The position numbers and the translations under genes were made by a program. A model generated the notes under the pieces. It searched no databases. It was not told the DNA's origin and was given only the letters and a program-made list of their open reading frames with translations. Below, piece after piece: positions 14,001 through 24,775 of a DNA stretch of 64,000 nucleotides. Within the stretch, counting starts at the first letter, position 1. Each line of letters begins with the position of its first letter. Origin of the DNA: Dimargaris cristalligena (lineage: Eukaryota; Kickxellomycota; Dimargaritomycetes; Dimargaritales; Dimargaritaceae); the NCBI GenBank assembly GCA_027576995.1, contig JANBQC010000035.1, positions 1 through 64,000 of the forward strand. Reading direction: 5' to 3'.

Positions 14001-14910
14001 AATCATCGGGAATGGTCGGATCAGCCAGGGCTATGGCGGGACATAGGGAACCGATCCCGGCGAAGGGTAGGGCAGGGGAGCAAACGAGAGTGCGGAAAGA
14101 GCTGGCCAGACTATCGTCGGGGCCTAAGTGGGCGGGGGTGGAGAGGACAATCAAGGGCCGCCAGCCCCCGGGGGACTGTCCATCGGTAGTGGTCAGGGCC
14201 AAATAGTGCGATAACGATGCCAAGGGACCCGTTTCGGCCAGGGTAGTTGGGTTCGGGGCCAGGGCGGGCGGAGCAACGAAGCGTTGCTGTTTCTGACGCT
14301 CTTTCCATATCAGGGCGCGCTTAAGGTCAAGGTCCTGGAGGATACGCTGTTCGAGTTCCCGGTCGGCGTGGAAGCGGGCCTCGTTTTCCTGAAGCAGCAG
14401 CCGCTGGCGCTCTTCGGCTTCCCGAGCGAGCTCGGCCTGACGGATACGCTCGGCCCGCTGGACCATGGCGTGATGGGCGGATTCGCTGGGGACGATGGCC
14501 CCCGCGGAAGGGGGTTTAAGTGGGGCATGGTGGGCGGTGATGAATTCCTGAACCAGGGTAGCCAATTCAAAGACCATTTCGCCACCAGTGGACGCAATGA
14601 CAGCATCGGCAATCTGGCCCTGAAGGTCGTGGACTTGGGCGGGCTCCAGGCCCTGGTGCGAGTCGAGGGCGACGATCGGGGGCTTGCGGGGGTAGAGTTT
14701 AGGGAAGCGGACGTGGAGCACGGCGTGGACCTGGGCCTGGAGGTCAGTTTCGAGGGGGCGTAGGGTCAGCCGGAATTCAGGAGCGGGGGCGGTGATCTTC
14801 CAGACGCTGGCGGACTCCACGCGCTCAAAGTCCTGCATATAAATGGCCTCGAGGGCGGCCAGCTCATTGGCCTGAAGCTCTTGGAGCTCGCCGGCGGAAA
14901 GGTCGTCCAT
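8092..14910 (-). CDS. GCN2: eIF2-alpha kinase Gcn2
   Basis: Exon 1 is 14910-13404 and exon 2 is 13067-8092, split by a 336-nt phase-1 intron. The product is 2160 residues, well above the 1659 of yeast. Domains in order: RWD (about 10-130), which binds Gcn1; a charged helix (about 150-215); a pseudokinase, whose VHKD segment is restored by the splice; a true kinase with GKGGYGEVV near 760, AVKKIKLD, IHRDLKPSN near 1145, DFG near 1167 and GTTLYVAPE; a histidyl-tRNA-synthetase-like domain (about 1340-1790) that keeps GGRYDKL; and a C-terminal ribosome and dimerisation region. Gcn2 senses uncharged tRNA or stalled ribosomes and phosphorylates eIF2-alpha. The extra length comes from a roughly 275-residue Ser-rich insert inside the kinase N-lobe and a Gly/Ser-rich tract near 1960-2000. 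The start is the first ATG before the RWD domain. Confidence 0.96.
8570..8690 (-). repeat. Gly/Ser-coding low-complexity tract in GCN2
   Basis: An irregular trinucleotide-rich tract in frame with GCN2 encodes a run of Gly and Ser with few other residues (residues about 1960-2000). It lies between the HisRS-like domain and the C-terminal domain. It is probably a flexible linker that grew by slippage. Confidence 0.7.
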
Positions 14911-15443
14911 GCATATATTCGAAGGTGGTACAGAGGGGTGAGAATGGCGGGAGAGAGAAAGAGAGAGATAGCGCGAACAAAGCAGAGAGTGGAAGGGAAA
15001 GAGAGTAAGGGACTGGAGCTCTTACGCAGTAGACAAAGGAGATCTGCCTATGGCGGAGGGAGAGAGAGAATGAGATAGAAAGAGAAAGGAATACACAGTA
15101 CGACAGGGTTCAGGATAAAGGCATCCTGCCTGGGGGGACAGAGTGTATGCAGTAAAGGAAAGGACAGGGCGCATAGAGGGAGAGGGCGCATATAGAGAGA
15201 GGGGGGGGGTGCTGTTCCCAGGGTTGGTTTTTTTCTGGTAGTAAAGTAAGAGAGAGAGGCACAGTCTGTTGCAACTTGATTTACCCGCTGAACGGCGATC
15301 GGAAGCCGCGGTCATGGCATTATAACTCTGAATGCGGTGCAAAATAATCATGCAGCGCGGGCCCACTATAACTAAAAGAAAAGCCATGTATTGAGGATAT
15401 GCTGGGCCAAGTCAAATCCCGTGCTTAGGCTAGACTGCATTGA

Positions 15444-15448
15444 AAGAG

Positions 15449-15486
<38 letters not shown>
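15444..15486. repeat. (GA)n microsatellite
   Basis: A nearly perfect run of about twenty GA units in the divergent promoter. A GAGA-type tract can keep a promoter free of nucleosomes, but here it may simply be a microsatellite. Confidence 0.85.
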
Positions 15487-15487
<1 letters not shown>

Positions 15488-15530
15488 GTGTTGCTTCGCT
15501 TGGAACTCCGTCTGTCCGTTACTCATCCTA

Positions 15531-15551
15531 ATACTACTACTACTACTACTA
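15531..15551. repeat. (TAC)n microsatellite
   Basis: Seven TAC-type units in the leader region upstream of the coiled-coil protein gene. Confidence 0.8.
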
Positions 15552-15844
15552 ACTTATACTACTACCACCTAACTTATACTAGTCGCATTCTGTCTTGGAG
15601 TCCTTCTTCCTCTTCCTTGCCTATTGTCTACTGCTACTAATAATAGCACTAGTACTAACACTAGCCTATTCTCTCTACTCCTTCTCCTATCCCTTTTCTT
15701 CGGTCTCCAACCACACAACTGGTTCTTCTTATTCAATTGGCCCTTCCTCTCTCCTACTCTCTCCTTCTATTCCCTCCTTGCTTCTCTATTTGCGCCTCCG
15801 TATTCCACCGTTTCCCTACTATCGCCCCGCCGTGCGATACTCAG

Positions 15845-18800
15845 ATGGAACGCACCCGCTCCTTTGAGCCACCCAAAGGCCGCAAGCCTGGGGGCCTTTG
15901 GTCCAACGCCTTTAGCAAAGTCAAGAGCGGCTTCGGTCCCCGTGACGGCGACCAATCCCCCCTCGGCCCTATTTCCATGCCCAGCGACCCCATCCATCTC
16001 TCCTCTTATATTGGCGGTAAAATCGAAAACTTTGCCACCCCCACCGCTCTACAGGGCACCCCTGCCCTCTTCCCAGTTGCCCGTAAACTCTCGGCTCCGC
16101 CTGAATCCACCTACACCCCGGCTCCACCGCCAGCCTATCCCCGGCCTCTCACCTCCTCAGGCCCTCCCCGCGGTCACCCGCCGCCCATGTCTCCCATCGC
16201 TGAGACTGAACCCCAAAGCCCCCCCTCCCATATGGTAGACAGTCACTACCAGGCCTACCCTTCGTCTGCTGCCCGGAGGGTGCCTCGACCCGGTCCACCC
16301 ACCGCCGACCCTGCCCCCACGCCCACCGCTGCCACCAACGGCGGGTACCCTGCTCCTCCCAACGACCGTCCCTCCCAGGACTCTAGCTCTAGCCCCGAAC
16401 CCAGCGAGACTAGTTTACCGTCCGATAAGCGCATAAGCACGGGCCTCGTTCGTCGCGGTACGAAGGCCTCGGGACTGCGTTCCGTAAGTTCCTCCTCCAC
16501 TTCCAGCCAGGCCGCCCCAGACACGGGGGTGGCTATTCCCCAGCGGTCCTCTTCCAACCACCAGTCTATCCCCTCGGCAGCGGGACCCCACCATCCACAT
16601 GGCCAGCGTCGTCCTCCCAATCAACCCGCTCCCGGTCCACACGGTAGTCCCCACCCGGGTGCCGCCCGCTTACCCGCCCCCCAGTCTCCCTCCCATGGCC
16701 ATGGCGCCGGCCCCCAACCCCCTTCCACAAACGATCAAGCCCCCTCCCCTGCCCCTAACTGGATGCTGGCCGACGACGAGGCCCGCCGAAACGCCGCTCG
16801 GCAGTATCTCCGGGCTGAATTGCATGGCCGGCCCGAACCCAAACATCAACACGTTGATGATTTTTCGGACGAAAACGACTCCTTCAGTGATAGCGACGAT
16901 CCCGATGATAATGATGATGACCTCGACGACGCCGGTCGGGAACTCAAACGACTCACCGAGAAGAATACCGATTTCAACGGTGAGGTGAACAATTTTCGTG
17001 CCGAGAGCGGCATCGTCTCGATTCTACGACGGACGGCCAAAAACGTCAATCGCCTCCGGGGCGGTAGCGACGCGTCCCTCAATAGCAATTCCCCCGTGGA
17101 AAAACCCCGTGCCGCCCTCCGGTTGCGGGTATCGTTCGCCAGCAGTGAACGGGTCATTGGCGAAGGCGCTGGCTGGGGATCCAGCGATGAATATACCGGT
17201 GATGAGGACTACGAAGGCGAGTCTCAGGACGAAGCCGACCAAGGCCCGGCCAGCTCCGATACGTGGAAACCACCGCCTAGTCAAGGCTACTACCAAATGC
17301 AACAGGTGGCCATCTCCAACTCTGGGCCACCCCCCCTTCAGTCGGTCCAGCCCAAGGCACCACCACCCCCCGCCCAACAACCGGCAACCCCGCCGCCCCT
17401 GAACCAACAGCCACCGCTATCGAACCCCAATGGTTCCCCCCCGGCCAATCACTCCTCACCCGATCGGGAACTTGATCTGCACCGCCAGCAGGAACTGGCC
17501 AAGACAGCGAATCAGTTACTCGGTGGGGCCTCGTCCAACCGACAGATTCCGGGTTTCGTGCCTCCTGGTCAGCGCCACCTCTTTTTGCAAAACCAAAACC
17601 ACACCAATAATAACAACAACCAAAGTCCGAACCAAATCCCAAACCCGAGTCAGGGCCAGAATCAGAATCAGAATCACAACCAAGGTCCGAACAAGAGCCA
17701 GAGCCAGACCACAACTACTCAACCCGCGCCGCCGGCTGAAAAGACTGGGGTTTCTCCGTCTCGGGAGGAGGCCCCGCCCCCCGTGTCCGCAACCTCACCC
17801 CCGAGGCCCCCGGTGGGACCTACTGATGTTTACTTTGATAAACAACTCCCTGCCGTTCCGCCAATGGTCAAAGCCCAGCAGGCTGAGCTGGTGACCGAGG
17901 ATGACTCCCCCCCCACCAGTCCCAAGGTGCGACCGGCCCCTTCGAACCAAGTCACCCCCTCCAAGACCTCCCACGATGGACCGGTCGCTGGCCTGAGACT
18001 CAGTAAACTGATGCAGGATGCCGCTGCTTGGGACCCTCAGGCCACGGGCGAGCCGACCCCCCAGCCCTACTCCCCCAATGACCCTAACGATGCGTCGTTC
18101 CTGTCGTACCTTAATCACATTGATCCTACGGATACCGGGGGTCCGTCCAGTCCGGGCTATGCCCCCACTGACTATGCCAACCGTTATCAAGCGATGCCGG
18201 ATTTACTTGACCCTCCTCCTCCCGGTAAACGAAATCCGAGCTCACTATCCCCCCAGGCCAAGCCAATCGCCTCCCTCCCCCGCCTTTCCAGCGACAGCAA
18301 TTCCTCCTCGCCCCTCTCCCGATCCCCCGTCACCAAGCCCGTCACCACTGCCCCGGCGGAGCAGTACTCGGTCGAAAAGCTGCTCAATGGGACCCTTCCG
18401 GCAGCCATCAAGCGATCCCACATATACCTCGAGCAGCTACGGCAGGTGCACCGCTCGACTTTAAGTGATGTCGAGAAATTAAAGGCCGAACTGGAAGCCG
18501 AGCGCGAGCGAACCCGCAAACTCCAGGGAAGCCTGCAGTCCTCCCGGAGCCAGCTGGATTCATTGTCGGCTTCTAACCACCAGCACCTAAAGAACCTGAA
18601 ACACGAGAACCAGCAACTCCGGCGCGAAATTACCCATATTCGCCACAAGTATGGACATAGTCCCACATCCGGGCCCCATTCGGTACCGGTATCGTCGTCA
18701 TCGTCGTCGTCGCGCGCACCCCGTAACCCCGGTGAGGCACCCCCCTCTTCGTCGTCATCCTCACGAGGGCCGCGTAACCCCAGTGATCCTCACCCATCTG

Positions 18801-19144
18801 CTTCGGCGTCACCTTCTACGTCCCGGTCCCTGCGTAACCCCGCGGACCCACCTCCGACTTCCGCCCCGGCCCAGCCCTCACCCACTGCTCGCAATTTCCG
18901 TAACGCGGGTGATCCTGCCCCACCGCCATCATCCAACCGGCCAACGCAACGCCAACCACCACTCCGGCTCCCCCCGCACATGGCCAAGTCCGAGTCGGCC
19001 ACATCCATCAATTCCGTTTCATCCTATCGGACCGCGGCGCCGCCTTCCAATGGCCATCGGGGCGATCCACGGATGCCGCCTACTTCCAACGGGCGAATGT
19101 ATTCCACGGACAACAAACAAGCCGTGCCTTATAATTTTATTTAA
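15845..19144 (+). CDS. Large disordered protein with C-terminal coiled coil (hypothetical)
   Basis: An uninterrupted 1099-residue frame. The upstream extension of the frame has no ATG, so 15845 is the likely start. Residues 1 to about 330 are Pro/Ser-rich and start with a basic segment (MERTRSFEPPKGRKPGG). A strongly acidic Asp/Glu stretch lies near 335-365. A Gln/Asn-rich region lies near 580-625. Residues about 840-940 form a clear heptad coiled coil (VEKLKAELEAERERTRKLQG). Residues about 955-1025 hold four imperfect repeats around an RNP-type core (APRNPGE, GPRNPSD, SLRNPAD, NFRNAGD). No enzymatic domain was recognised. The layout resembles cortical scaffold or polarity proteins, but no family can be named. 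Sustained GC3-rich codons and 1100 open codons make it a real gene. Confidence 0.85.
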   Translation: MERTRSFEPPKGRKPGGLWSNAFSKVKSGFGPRDGDQSPLGPISMPSDPIHLSSYIGGKIENFATPTALQGTPALFPVARKLSAPPESTYTPAPPPAYPRPLTSSGPPRGHPPPMSPIAETEPQSPPSHMVDSHYQAYPSSAARRVPRPGPPTADPAPTPTAATNGGYPAPPNDRPSQDSSSSPEPSETSLPSDKRISTGLVRRGTKASGLRSVSSSSTSSQAAPDTGVAIPQRSSSNHQSIPSAAGPHHPHGQRRPPNQPAPGPHGSPHPGAARLPAPQSPSHGHGAGPQPPSTNDQAPSPAPNWMLADDEARRNAARQYLRAELHGRPEPKHQHVDDFSDENDSFSDSDDPDDNDDDLDDAGRELKRLTEKNTDFNGEVNNFRAESGIVSILRRTAKNVNRLRGGSDASLNSNSPVEKPRAALRLRVSFASSERVIGEGAGWGSSDEYTGDEDYEGESQDEADQGPASSDTWKPPPSQGYYQMQQVAISNSGPPPLQSVQPKAPPPPAQQPATPPPLNQQPPLSNPNGSPPANHSSPDRELDLHRQQELAKTANQLLGGASSNRQIPGFVPPGQRHLFLQNQNHTNNNNNQSPNQIPNPSQGQNQNQNHNQGPNKSQSQTTTTQPAPPAEKTGVSPSREEAPPPVSATSPPRPPVGPTDVYFDKQLPAVPPMVKAQQAELVTEDDSPPTSPKVRPAPSNQVTPSKTSHDGPVAGLRLSKLMQDAAAWDPQATGEPTPQPYSPNDPNDASFLSYLNHIDPTDTGGPSSPGYAPTDYANRYQAMPDLLDPPPPGKRNPSSLSPQAKPIASLPRLSSDSNSSSPLSRSPVTKPVTTAPAEQYSVEKLLNGTLPAAIKRSHIYLEQLRQVHRSTLSDVEKLKAELEAERERTRKLQGSLQSSRSQLDSLSASNHQHLKNLKHENQQLRREITHIRHKYGHSPTSGPHSVPVSSSSSSSRAPRNPGEAPPSSSSSSRGPRNPSDPHPSASASPSTSRSLRNPADPPPTSAPAQPSPTARNFRNAGDPAPPPSSNRPTQRQPPLRLPPHMAKSESATSINSVSSYRTAAPPSNGHRGDPRMPPTSNGRMYSTDNKQAVPYNFI
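18700..18930 (+). repeat. Degenerate coding repeats with (TCG/TCA)n serine runs
   Basis: Four imperfect units, each a Ser or Pro-rich spacer followed by a core of Arg-Asn-Pro/Ala-Gly/Ser/Ala-Asp/Glu, near the C-terminus of the disordered protein. Serine runs are encoded by slippage-prone TCG/TCA codons. The conserved core suggests a short peptide motif under selection. Confidence 0.6.
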
Positions 19145-21245
19145 TTTTTTTCGGTTTCTTGATTTGGATTTTTCAAAAATTCTTTTCGTACTCTCTCCAC
19201 ACTCACACACTTACACCACCGCTCCCGGTTGCTGTTTTTTCCCTTTGTCTCAATCTATTTTACCCATATCGTATACTTATATATTGAATATACGTATAAG
19301 GATCTATGCAATGTTTATTTTGTACTGTTTCGTGTCAGATTCTCCGAGGGAAACTGACAGATTTTGTACTGCCTTTTTTTTTCTTTGAAATTTTGGATTT
19401 AATGACCCCGCGATGCCTTTATTTTTCTGGGATGCTTCAATATATAGTAGTATGTTTCCACTCTTGCGCTCTGAACATGACCCATTGGGGAGGTGAAGCC
19501 AGGTTTGGTTTTCTATTATGTAGACCGCCTGTATGCCAGGTATGACCCCAGTCGTTAATGTTGATGTGCTTTCTCAGAAGTGTCTAAGTGCTGGCACTGG
19601 ATTATGCTAAGTGGTGGTTTTGAAGCATGCTGTCGTTTCCTGTCCATAGACATGCTTCTATATAATTAATAGGCGTTGATATGCCCCCTTTCGAATGTGA
19701 ACCCGGTACAAGCCCCTATTAAAATTCATTTGGGAGCTGCTCAACCCCACTGTATAACCAACCCCCTGCCACTTTGCTGACTGGGCCTTTAATTCCGGTT
19801 AAAACGAATGGCATCCATGCGTCTTCCTCCATCACTCTGTTCAAAAAACCCCGTATAATTGAGGTGACTTTCACCCACCCGGAATTTATAATTATGTAGA
19901 GTATGGATCAATCACAGTAATATGTGCTCTTAGAGAAGGAGAATATGCAGGCACTCTATGCAAGGCAAACCGACCCTAAGCTAAGCTAATATTTCAGCCA
20001 AACGATATTTAAATGACTTCACAGGTTAGAAAATAAACCAACCGGCAATAATCACCATACCATACCCCCCCCCTAATCCACACACACATATATATGTCCA
20101 CAATAATAATCAAGCACCAATCAACTAAAACAAAGCCCCGGTGCCAATCGAAGATGTAACGGTGTATTTAAATCACCACCCCATTTTCTATTCTGGGACC
20201 ACCCTTGTTGCGTCGCCCAATTGAATAAAGAGAATTCATCCTCTATATTGAAATGACACGCTCAATTAGCCACAGTGTTCTCCAGCCACTACCCAAGTAG
20301 AGGAAAGGACACACCCCACCACCCTTCCCATGCCTATTGGAAGAAGGAAAGGGGGACCTTGCAGACCCGGAGAATAGTCCAACAACCAGTTAACGGCCGA
20401 TAATCTCTATAAATAACCACTCCCCCCCCCGACAGAATATCACATGGGGGTTTTATATTATTCACGGCGACGAGAACAACAGTCACATCCTAGCCCCGAT
20501 TGGTTTAGCGGGATGTGGGGCTGGGAAGCACTCCAGATTGGACTATGGGCCTGTAAAAAGGCAGCATGTGCTCTTCAGCTGATAATTAGCTCTTTTCAAG
20601 AGCAGAAAGGAGGGGGGAGGTGATATAGATAACCGCCATTATGGGAAGAATCCATTCCCACCAAAGAATGGTAAAGTGTCCGAGAATGAGGGATGGGTAT
20701 TCGGATCATCACGCCAGGGAAGTAGTACACAGCCAGGCCCACTCGGCACACACACCCATCAAGATCGATCATCGAAACAGGGTTCGCAACAATAGGGTAA
20801 ACCAGGGGAATAGTTTGGTTATGAACGGTTGCACAGTTTATTTTGGGAGAGCAAAGGAGGGGGAGGAGAAGAGTGAGTTAATGACAGTTTATCAGTGTGA
20901 CCGCGAGGTATGATACAGATAAATAAGGAAAATGGTTTGGGACACCGCCGGGTGGAAGTATGGAAATGAAGGTTAGGTTTGAAGAGGAGGAGCAACCCTT
21001 AGAAATAGAGAGGTACACTCTCGTACAAACAAACTACGCCTCGCTACCCTTTGGCATTGGGCTGGGCAGGCGGTGGTAAAATATTGACCCCATTAATAAA
21101 GAACGGTTAAAGGACGGTGGATTAAATAGGTCGAATGAAACTAAGTGGCCAGTTGAAACAACACAAACTCAGTCCGGCCCCCGCCATGGGGGAGGGGAGG
21201 AGGCTATGCTGAATGATAAGAGGGAATGGAAGGCCCAACGTCGAA
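19145..21245. other. AT-rich intergenic region, no supported gene
   Basis: Holds the 3' flank of the coiled-coil gene and the 3' flank of PEPCK. A 90-codon ATG frame at 20641-20913 lacks codon bias and any motif. Short TA and CA runs occur near 20085. Nothing else was recognised. Confidence 0.5.
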
Positions 21246-23057
21246 TTAAATGCGGGGAGCAGCGGACAGGATCTCAGGCGTGGCGCGGTCGGCGTAGCCC
21301 TTGAAGTTCTTGTTGAAGAGGGTAGCCAGCTTGGTGATGGTGTTATCGAACTCGGCATCGGTACCGGCCCAGGCGGAGCGGGGGTTGAGCACCTCGCTGG
21401 GGACACCCGTGACCGAGGTGGGGATGTCGATGTTGAAGGTGGGGTAGTTGACGTATTCAGCGTCGGCCAGCTCGCCATTGTGGATAGCGTCAATGATGGC
21501 GCGGGAGTACTTGAGGGAGATACGCTTGCCCACACCGTAGACACCACCGTTCCAGCCGGTGTTGACCAGCCAGACCTTGCTACCGTACTGCTGGATCTTG
21601 GCAGCCAGCATGGAAGCATACTTGACGGGGTGCCAGACCAGGAAGGGTTGGCCGAAGCAGGCCGAGAAGGTGGCCTCGGGTTCGGTAACCCCCTCTTCGG
21701 TACCGGCAATCTTGGCGGTGTAGCCGGAGATGAAGTGGTACATTGCCTGGGCGGGATTCACGCGAGCGACGGGGGGGAGCACACCAAAGGCATCACAGGT
21801 CAGCAGGATGATGTTCTTGGGGTGACCACCGACACAGGGCAGTTTGGCATTGGGGATGAACTCAATGGGGTAAGCGCACCGGGTGTTTTCGGTGACGGAA
21901 CTGTCGGTGTAGTCCACCAGACGGGTCTCTTCGTTGAAGACGACGTTCTCCAAGACGGAACCGAAGCGAATGGCGTTGAAAATCTCGGGTTCCTTGGCGG
22001 CGGACAGGTCGATACACTTGGCGTAACAGCCCCCTTCGATGTTGAAGGTGCCGTCGTCGGACCAGCAGTGTTCGTCGTCACCAATCAGGGCACGGTGAGG
22101 GTCGGCGGACAGGGTGGTTTTACCGGTACCGGACAGGCCGAAGAACAGGGACACATCGCCGTCGGGGCCTTCGTTGGCGCTGGAGTGGAGGGACAGCACG
22201 CCGGACTTGGGCATGAGGTAGTGCATGACGGTAAAGATACCCTTCTTCATTTCACCGGCGTATTCGGTACCCAGAATGACCATTTCGCGGCGCTCGAAGC
22301 TGATGGAGACGCTGGTAGCGCTGGTCATACCGGTGGTGTAACGGTTAGCGGGGAACTGGCCAGCGTTGAGGATGGTGAAGTCGGGTTCGCCGTAGTCAGC
22401 GAGTTCCTCGTCGGTGGGGCGGATCAACATGTTACGCATGAACAGGGCGTGGTAGGCACGGGCGCAGACGACACGGACCTTGATGCGGTACTTCGGGTCC
22501 CATCCGGCGAAACCGTCAAAGACGTAGAGGCGCTCGCGGGTGTTGAGGTAGTCGACGGCACGTTCGTGGTTGATACGGAAGACGCGCTCGGACATCTTGG
22601 TGTTGACGGGGCCCCACCAGATATCGTGCAGGGTATCTTCTTCCTCGACGATACGCTTGTCCTTGGGGCTGCGACCGGTCTTTTCACCGGAGGAGGTGAT
22701 CAGGGCGCCGGAGGAGGACATGTAGGTGCCCTTTTCGAACTTGAGGGCATCTTCGTACAGACAGGCGACGGACAAGTTGCGGTAAATGTGGGTGCGGTGG
22801 TAGTCGATACCGTCGGACTGGTGCAGGGCGATTTCAATGGACGCGGAGTCCGGGGTGGAGACACGGGAGGAGTGAACCATGGTGTTAATAGAACGGGAGG
22901 GCTGGGGTTTGGAAAGTATTGAGTAGGGCTTGGTAGCGTAGCGGGAATGCGGGCAGGCGGAGGAAAATAAACGGGGTATGGAGAAGGGGCGGTGGGAGGC
23001 GGCGGTGAAACGACAGAAAAACGGGCTTTGGGAAATGATACGCTGAGTCGGCGACAT
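21246..23057 (-). CDS. PCK1: Phosphoenolpyruvate carboxykinase (ATP), with possible mitochondrial presequence
   Basis: The enzyme converts oxaloacetate and ATP to phosphoenolpyruvate and CO2, the committing step of gluconeogenesis. The ATP-type family is shown by [11 protein letters not shown] (P-loop, about residue 247 of the short form), the downstream [21 protein letters not shown] near the N-end, and overall length. From the ATG at 22880 it is 544 residues, close to yeast Pck1 (549), and that ATG has a strong ACCATGG context. The frame stays open upstream to an in-frame ATG at 23057, giving 603 residues. The extra 59 residues have no Asp or Glu, about eight Arg/Lys, and many Ser and hydrophobic residues, as in a mitochondrial presequence. 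The upstream ATG context is weak, so leaky scanning could give two forms. A TATA-like run at 23179-23187 favours transcripts that include the first ATG. The start choice is unproven. Confidence 0.95.
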   Translation of the reverse strand: MSPTQRIISQSPFFCRFTAASHRPFSIPRLFSSACPHSRYATKPYSILSKPQPSRSINTMVHSSRVSTPDSASIEIALHQSDGIDYHRTHIYRNLSVACLYEDALKFEKGTYMSSSGALITSSGEKTGRSPKDKRIVEEEDTLHDIWWGPVNTKMSERVFRINHERAVDYLNTRERLYVFDGFAGWDPKYRIKVRVVCARAYHALFMRNMLIRPTDEELADYGEPDFTILNAGQFPANRYTTGMTSATSVSISFERREMVILGTEYAGEMKKGIFTVMHYLMPKSGVLSLHSSANEGPDGDVSLFFGLSGTGKTTLSADPHRALIGDDEHCWSDDGTFNIEGGCYAKCIDLSAAKEPEIFNAIRFGSVLENVVFNEETRLVDYTDSSVTENTRCAYPIEFIPNAKLPCVGGHPKNIILLTCDAFGVLPPVARVNPAQAMYHFISGYTAKIAGTEEGVTEPEATFSACFGQPFLVWHPVKYASMLAAKIQQYGSKVWLVNTGWNGGVYGVGKRISLKYSRAIIDAIHNGELADAEYVNYPTFNIDIPTSVTGVPSEVLNPRSAWAGTDAEFDNTITKLATLFNKNFKGYADRATPEILSAAPRI

Positions 23058-23178
23058 GCAAGGGTCGTCAAACAACAAGAAGAAAAGGGCTAGTAAATAG
23101 ACAAACGGAGGGGAGGGCGAGAGCTGGCGGTGGAATAGACAAGAAGTGAGGATAAAACGAAGAGGGAAATGACGGGTC

Positions 23179-23187
23179 TATATATAT
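23179..23187 (-). promoter_or_regulatory. TATA-like element upstream of PEPCK
   Basis: A TA run lies about 120 bases upstream of the first in-frame ATG (23057) and about 300 upstream of the strong ATG (22880). If used, its position implies an mRNA that contains the first ATG. It is flanked by purine-rich DNA on the plus strand. Confidence 0.4.
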
Positions 23188-24222
23188 GGGGGAAACGCGA
23201 GCAGTTTAGGAACAAAGGGAGGAGGGGAGGGGAGGAGAGAGAGCGGGAGGTATTAGGTTAGTCACAATAGATGAAAAGGTGAAGTTCTTCTACTAATGCG
23301 TATATAAGAATAGAAAATGCATATATAGATAGTGTAAAAACAGAAGAGGAGTTGGAAAGAGGGAGGATGGTGAAGTGGGGTGCATGCACAACATATAAAA
23401 AAACCGGGGCCAATGGAATGGTATAGTTAAGCTTAGAGCGGGCAGCCATTGGGGGATCAGATAGGCGCCTGAAAAACAGCCGTCACAGCCCTAGTTAGTT
23501 GCCATTGGCCCAAGGGAGGGTGTGGTTTTCACACCTAAAGAGTACACAGTTGTCACAAGCACCACCCACCAATAAAATAGGGTCCTCCCTCCTCCCATTT
23601 GAACTAGGGGGACCCTCCCTTCTTCCTCCATCTATCTATCTGTTCAGGTTCTTCGCTCGTGCTATCCCCCAGCGTAGTGAGAGTGATCTATCCCCCGGTT
23701 TGCTCCGCGACCAGGAAGAACCCCGGCCCTACATATGCCTAGATAAGTAAGTAAGTAGGTAGCTACCAGATTAGATGTGTCGCTTCCCCTCTCTTCGTTC
23801 GTCATGGATACCGTATAATGCTGCTGACAACGACACCACATCTTCGACAATATGATAGGCCTTACTTGGGCGTATGAACTGATAAACGCGTTTCTGGAGG
23901 ATAGGTAGTGGTGGTGGCGGTGTAACATCCCCATCCCCACACTCTTATAGAGTATACTAACTATATAGCCAACCCCTTCTAGCAGCCACACCTATAGGGT
24001 AATACCACCACGAACCCGAAAACGCCCGGACTTGCTAAAAATAGGGACTGCAGTGTTAAATGAACGCGGCTCCTCCCGTTCCAGGCGGCAGGGGCTTTTT
24101 CTCTCCCCTCATCCTCTCCATCGGCCTGTTCACTCCCCCCGATGACGATGGGTTGTAGTAGTAATTACAGACAATCAACCTGGCGGAGGGGTTAAAGAAG
24201 AGACGTCTGGAAACATGAAGCC

Positions 24223-24247
24223 GGCTGCAGCTATGCAGACTGCAGCC
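24223..24247. repeat. Perfect 8-bp inverted repeat (hairpin)
   Basis: Arms GGCTGCAG and CTGCAGCC are separated by nine bases. It is the first of several short perfect hairpins in the next 600 bases. Confidence 0.7.
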
Positions 24248-24493
24248 AAGTCATTTTAGCATACTTGGTGCGCGGCACAACGTTATTCCCGCCAGCGTCG
24301 CACTTCCCCCTTGCACTACTATGGCCCATCCCCAGTCAACGTTCGCTTTGGACAATTATTTTTACACGTTGTATTACGCCAGGAAACCAAAACAACCCAC
24401 TTTTGGTACCTCAGAGCACCAACGACGAACAGGCGAGGGAAAAGGCACCGCTAGTGGAGCTGGCTGAATAACACCCGCTGGCCCAGCTTAAAA

Positions 24494-24509
24494 GCTGCTG
24501 CTGCTGCTG
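24494..24509. repeat. (GCT)5 trinucleotide repeat
   Basis: Five GCT units. A near-identical run recurs at 24710-24725, about 215 bases downstream, in non-coding sequence. Confidence 0.8.
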
Positions 24510-24709
24510 GTGGTGTTGGCGTATAGGGGCAACAGTGTACTACTCCTAAAACCTGCCGTGGCAGGCGTCTAAAACATATTGGCTGGTGTGGCCAAGACAA
24601 GTGAGAGGAGTTTAGTATCCGATGGTGGCGATGACCCGGTTTTAATTACCGGTGTGGTGATATCCCTGACTCTGGAAGCCCCCAAGCAGTCGGGGTGCGC
24701 CTATTTTTA

Positions 24710-24725
24710 GCTGCTGCTGCTGCTG
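24710..24725. repeat. (GCT)5 trinucleotide repeat, second copy
   Basis: Five GCT units, with the same short TTT/AAA-AGCTGCTG lead-in as the copy at 24494. The two may come from a local duplication. Confidence 0.75.
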
Positions 24726-24775
24726 GTCCAGACCGCGCCCTCCGCCGGAGGTGCGTGGCGCTAGAACAGACTGTA

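Larger units (their letters stand above)
14911..15844. promoter_or_regulatory. Divergent promoter between GCN2 and the coiled-coil gene
   Basis: A shared 0.9-kb intergenic region. The GCN2 side is GA-rich on the plus strand, hence CT-rich in the GCN2 leader. The other side carries a (GA)n run, a (TAC)n run and then a long pyrimidine-rich leader before the ATG at 15845. No specific factor site could be assigned with confidence. Confidence 0.5.

Noticed and set aside
15737..15844. Upstream extension of the coiled-coil protein frame
   Set aside because: It has no ATG and is a pyrimidine-rich leader translated by chance.
21213..22922. Open frame of about 569 codons on the plus strand opposite PEPCK
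   Set aside because: It is a shadow of the GC-rich PEPCK codons on the other strand. Composition is Gly/Val/Asp-heavy with no known domain, while the minus strand encodes a clear enzyme.
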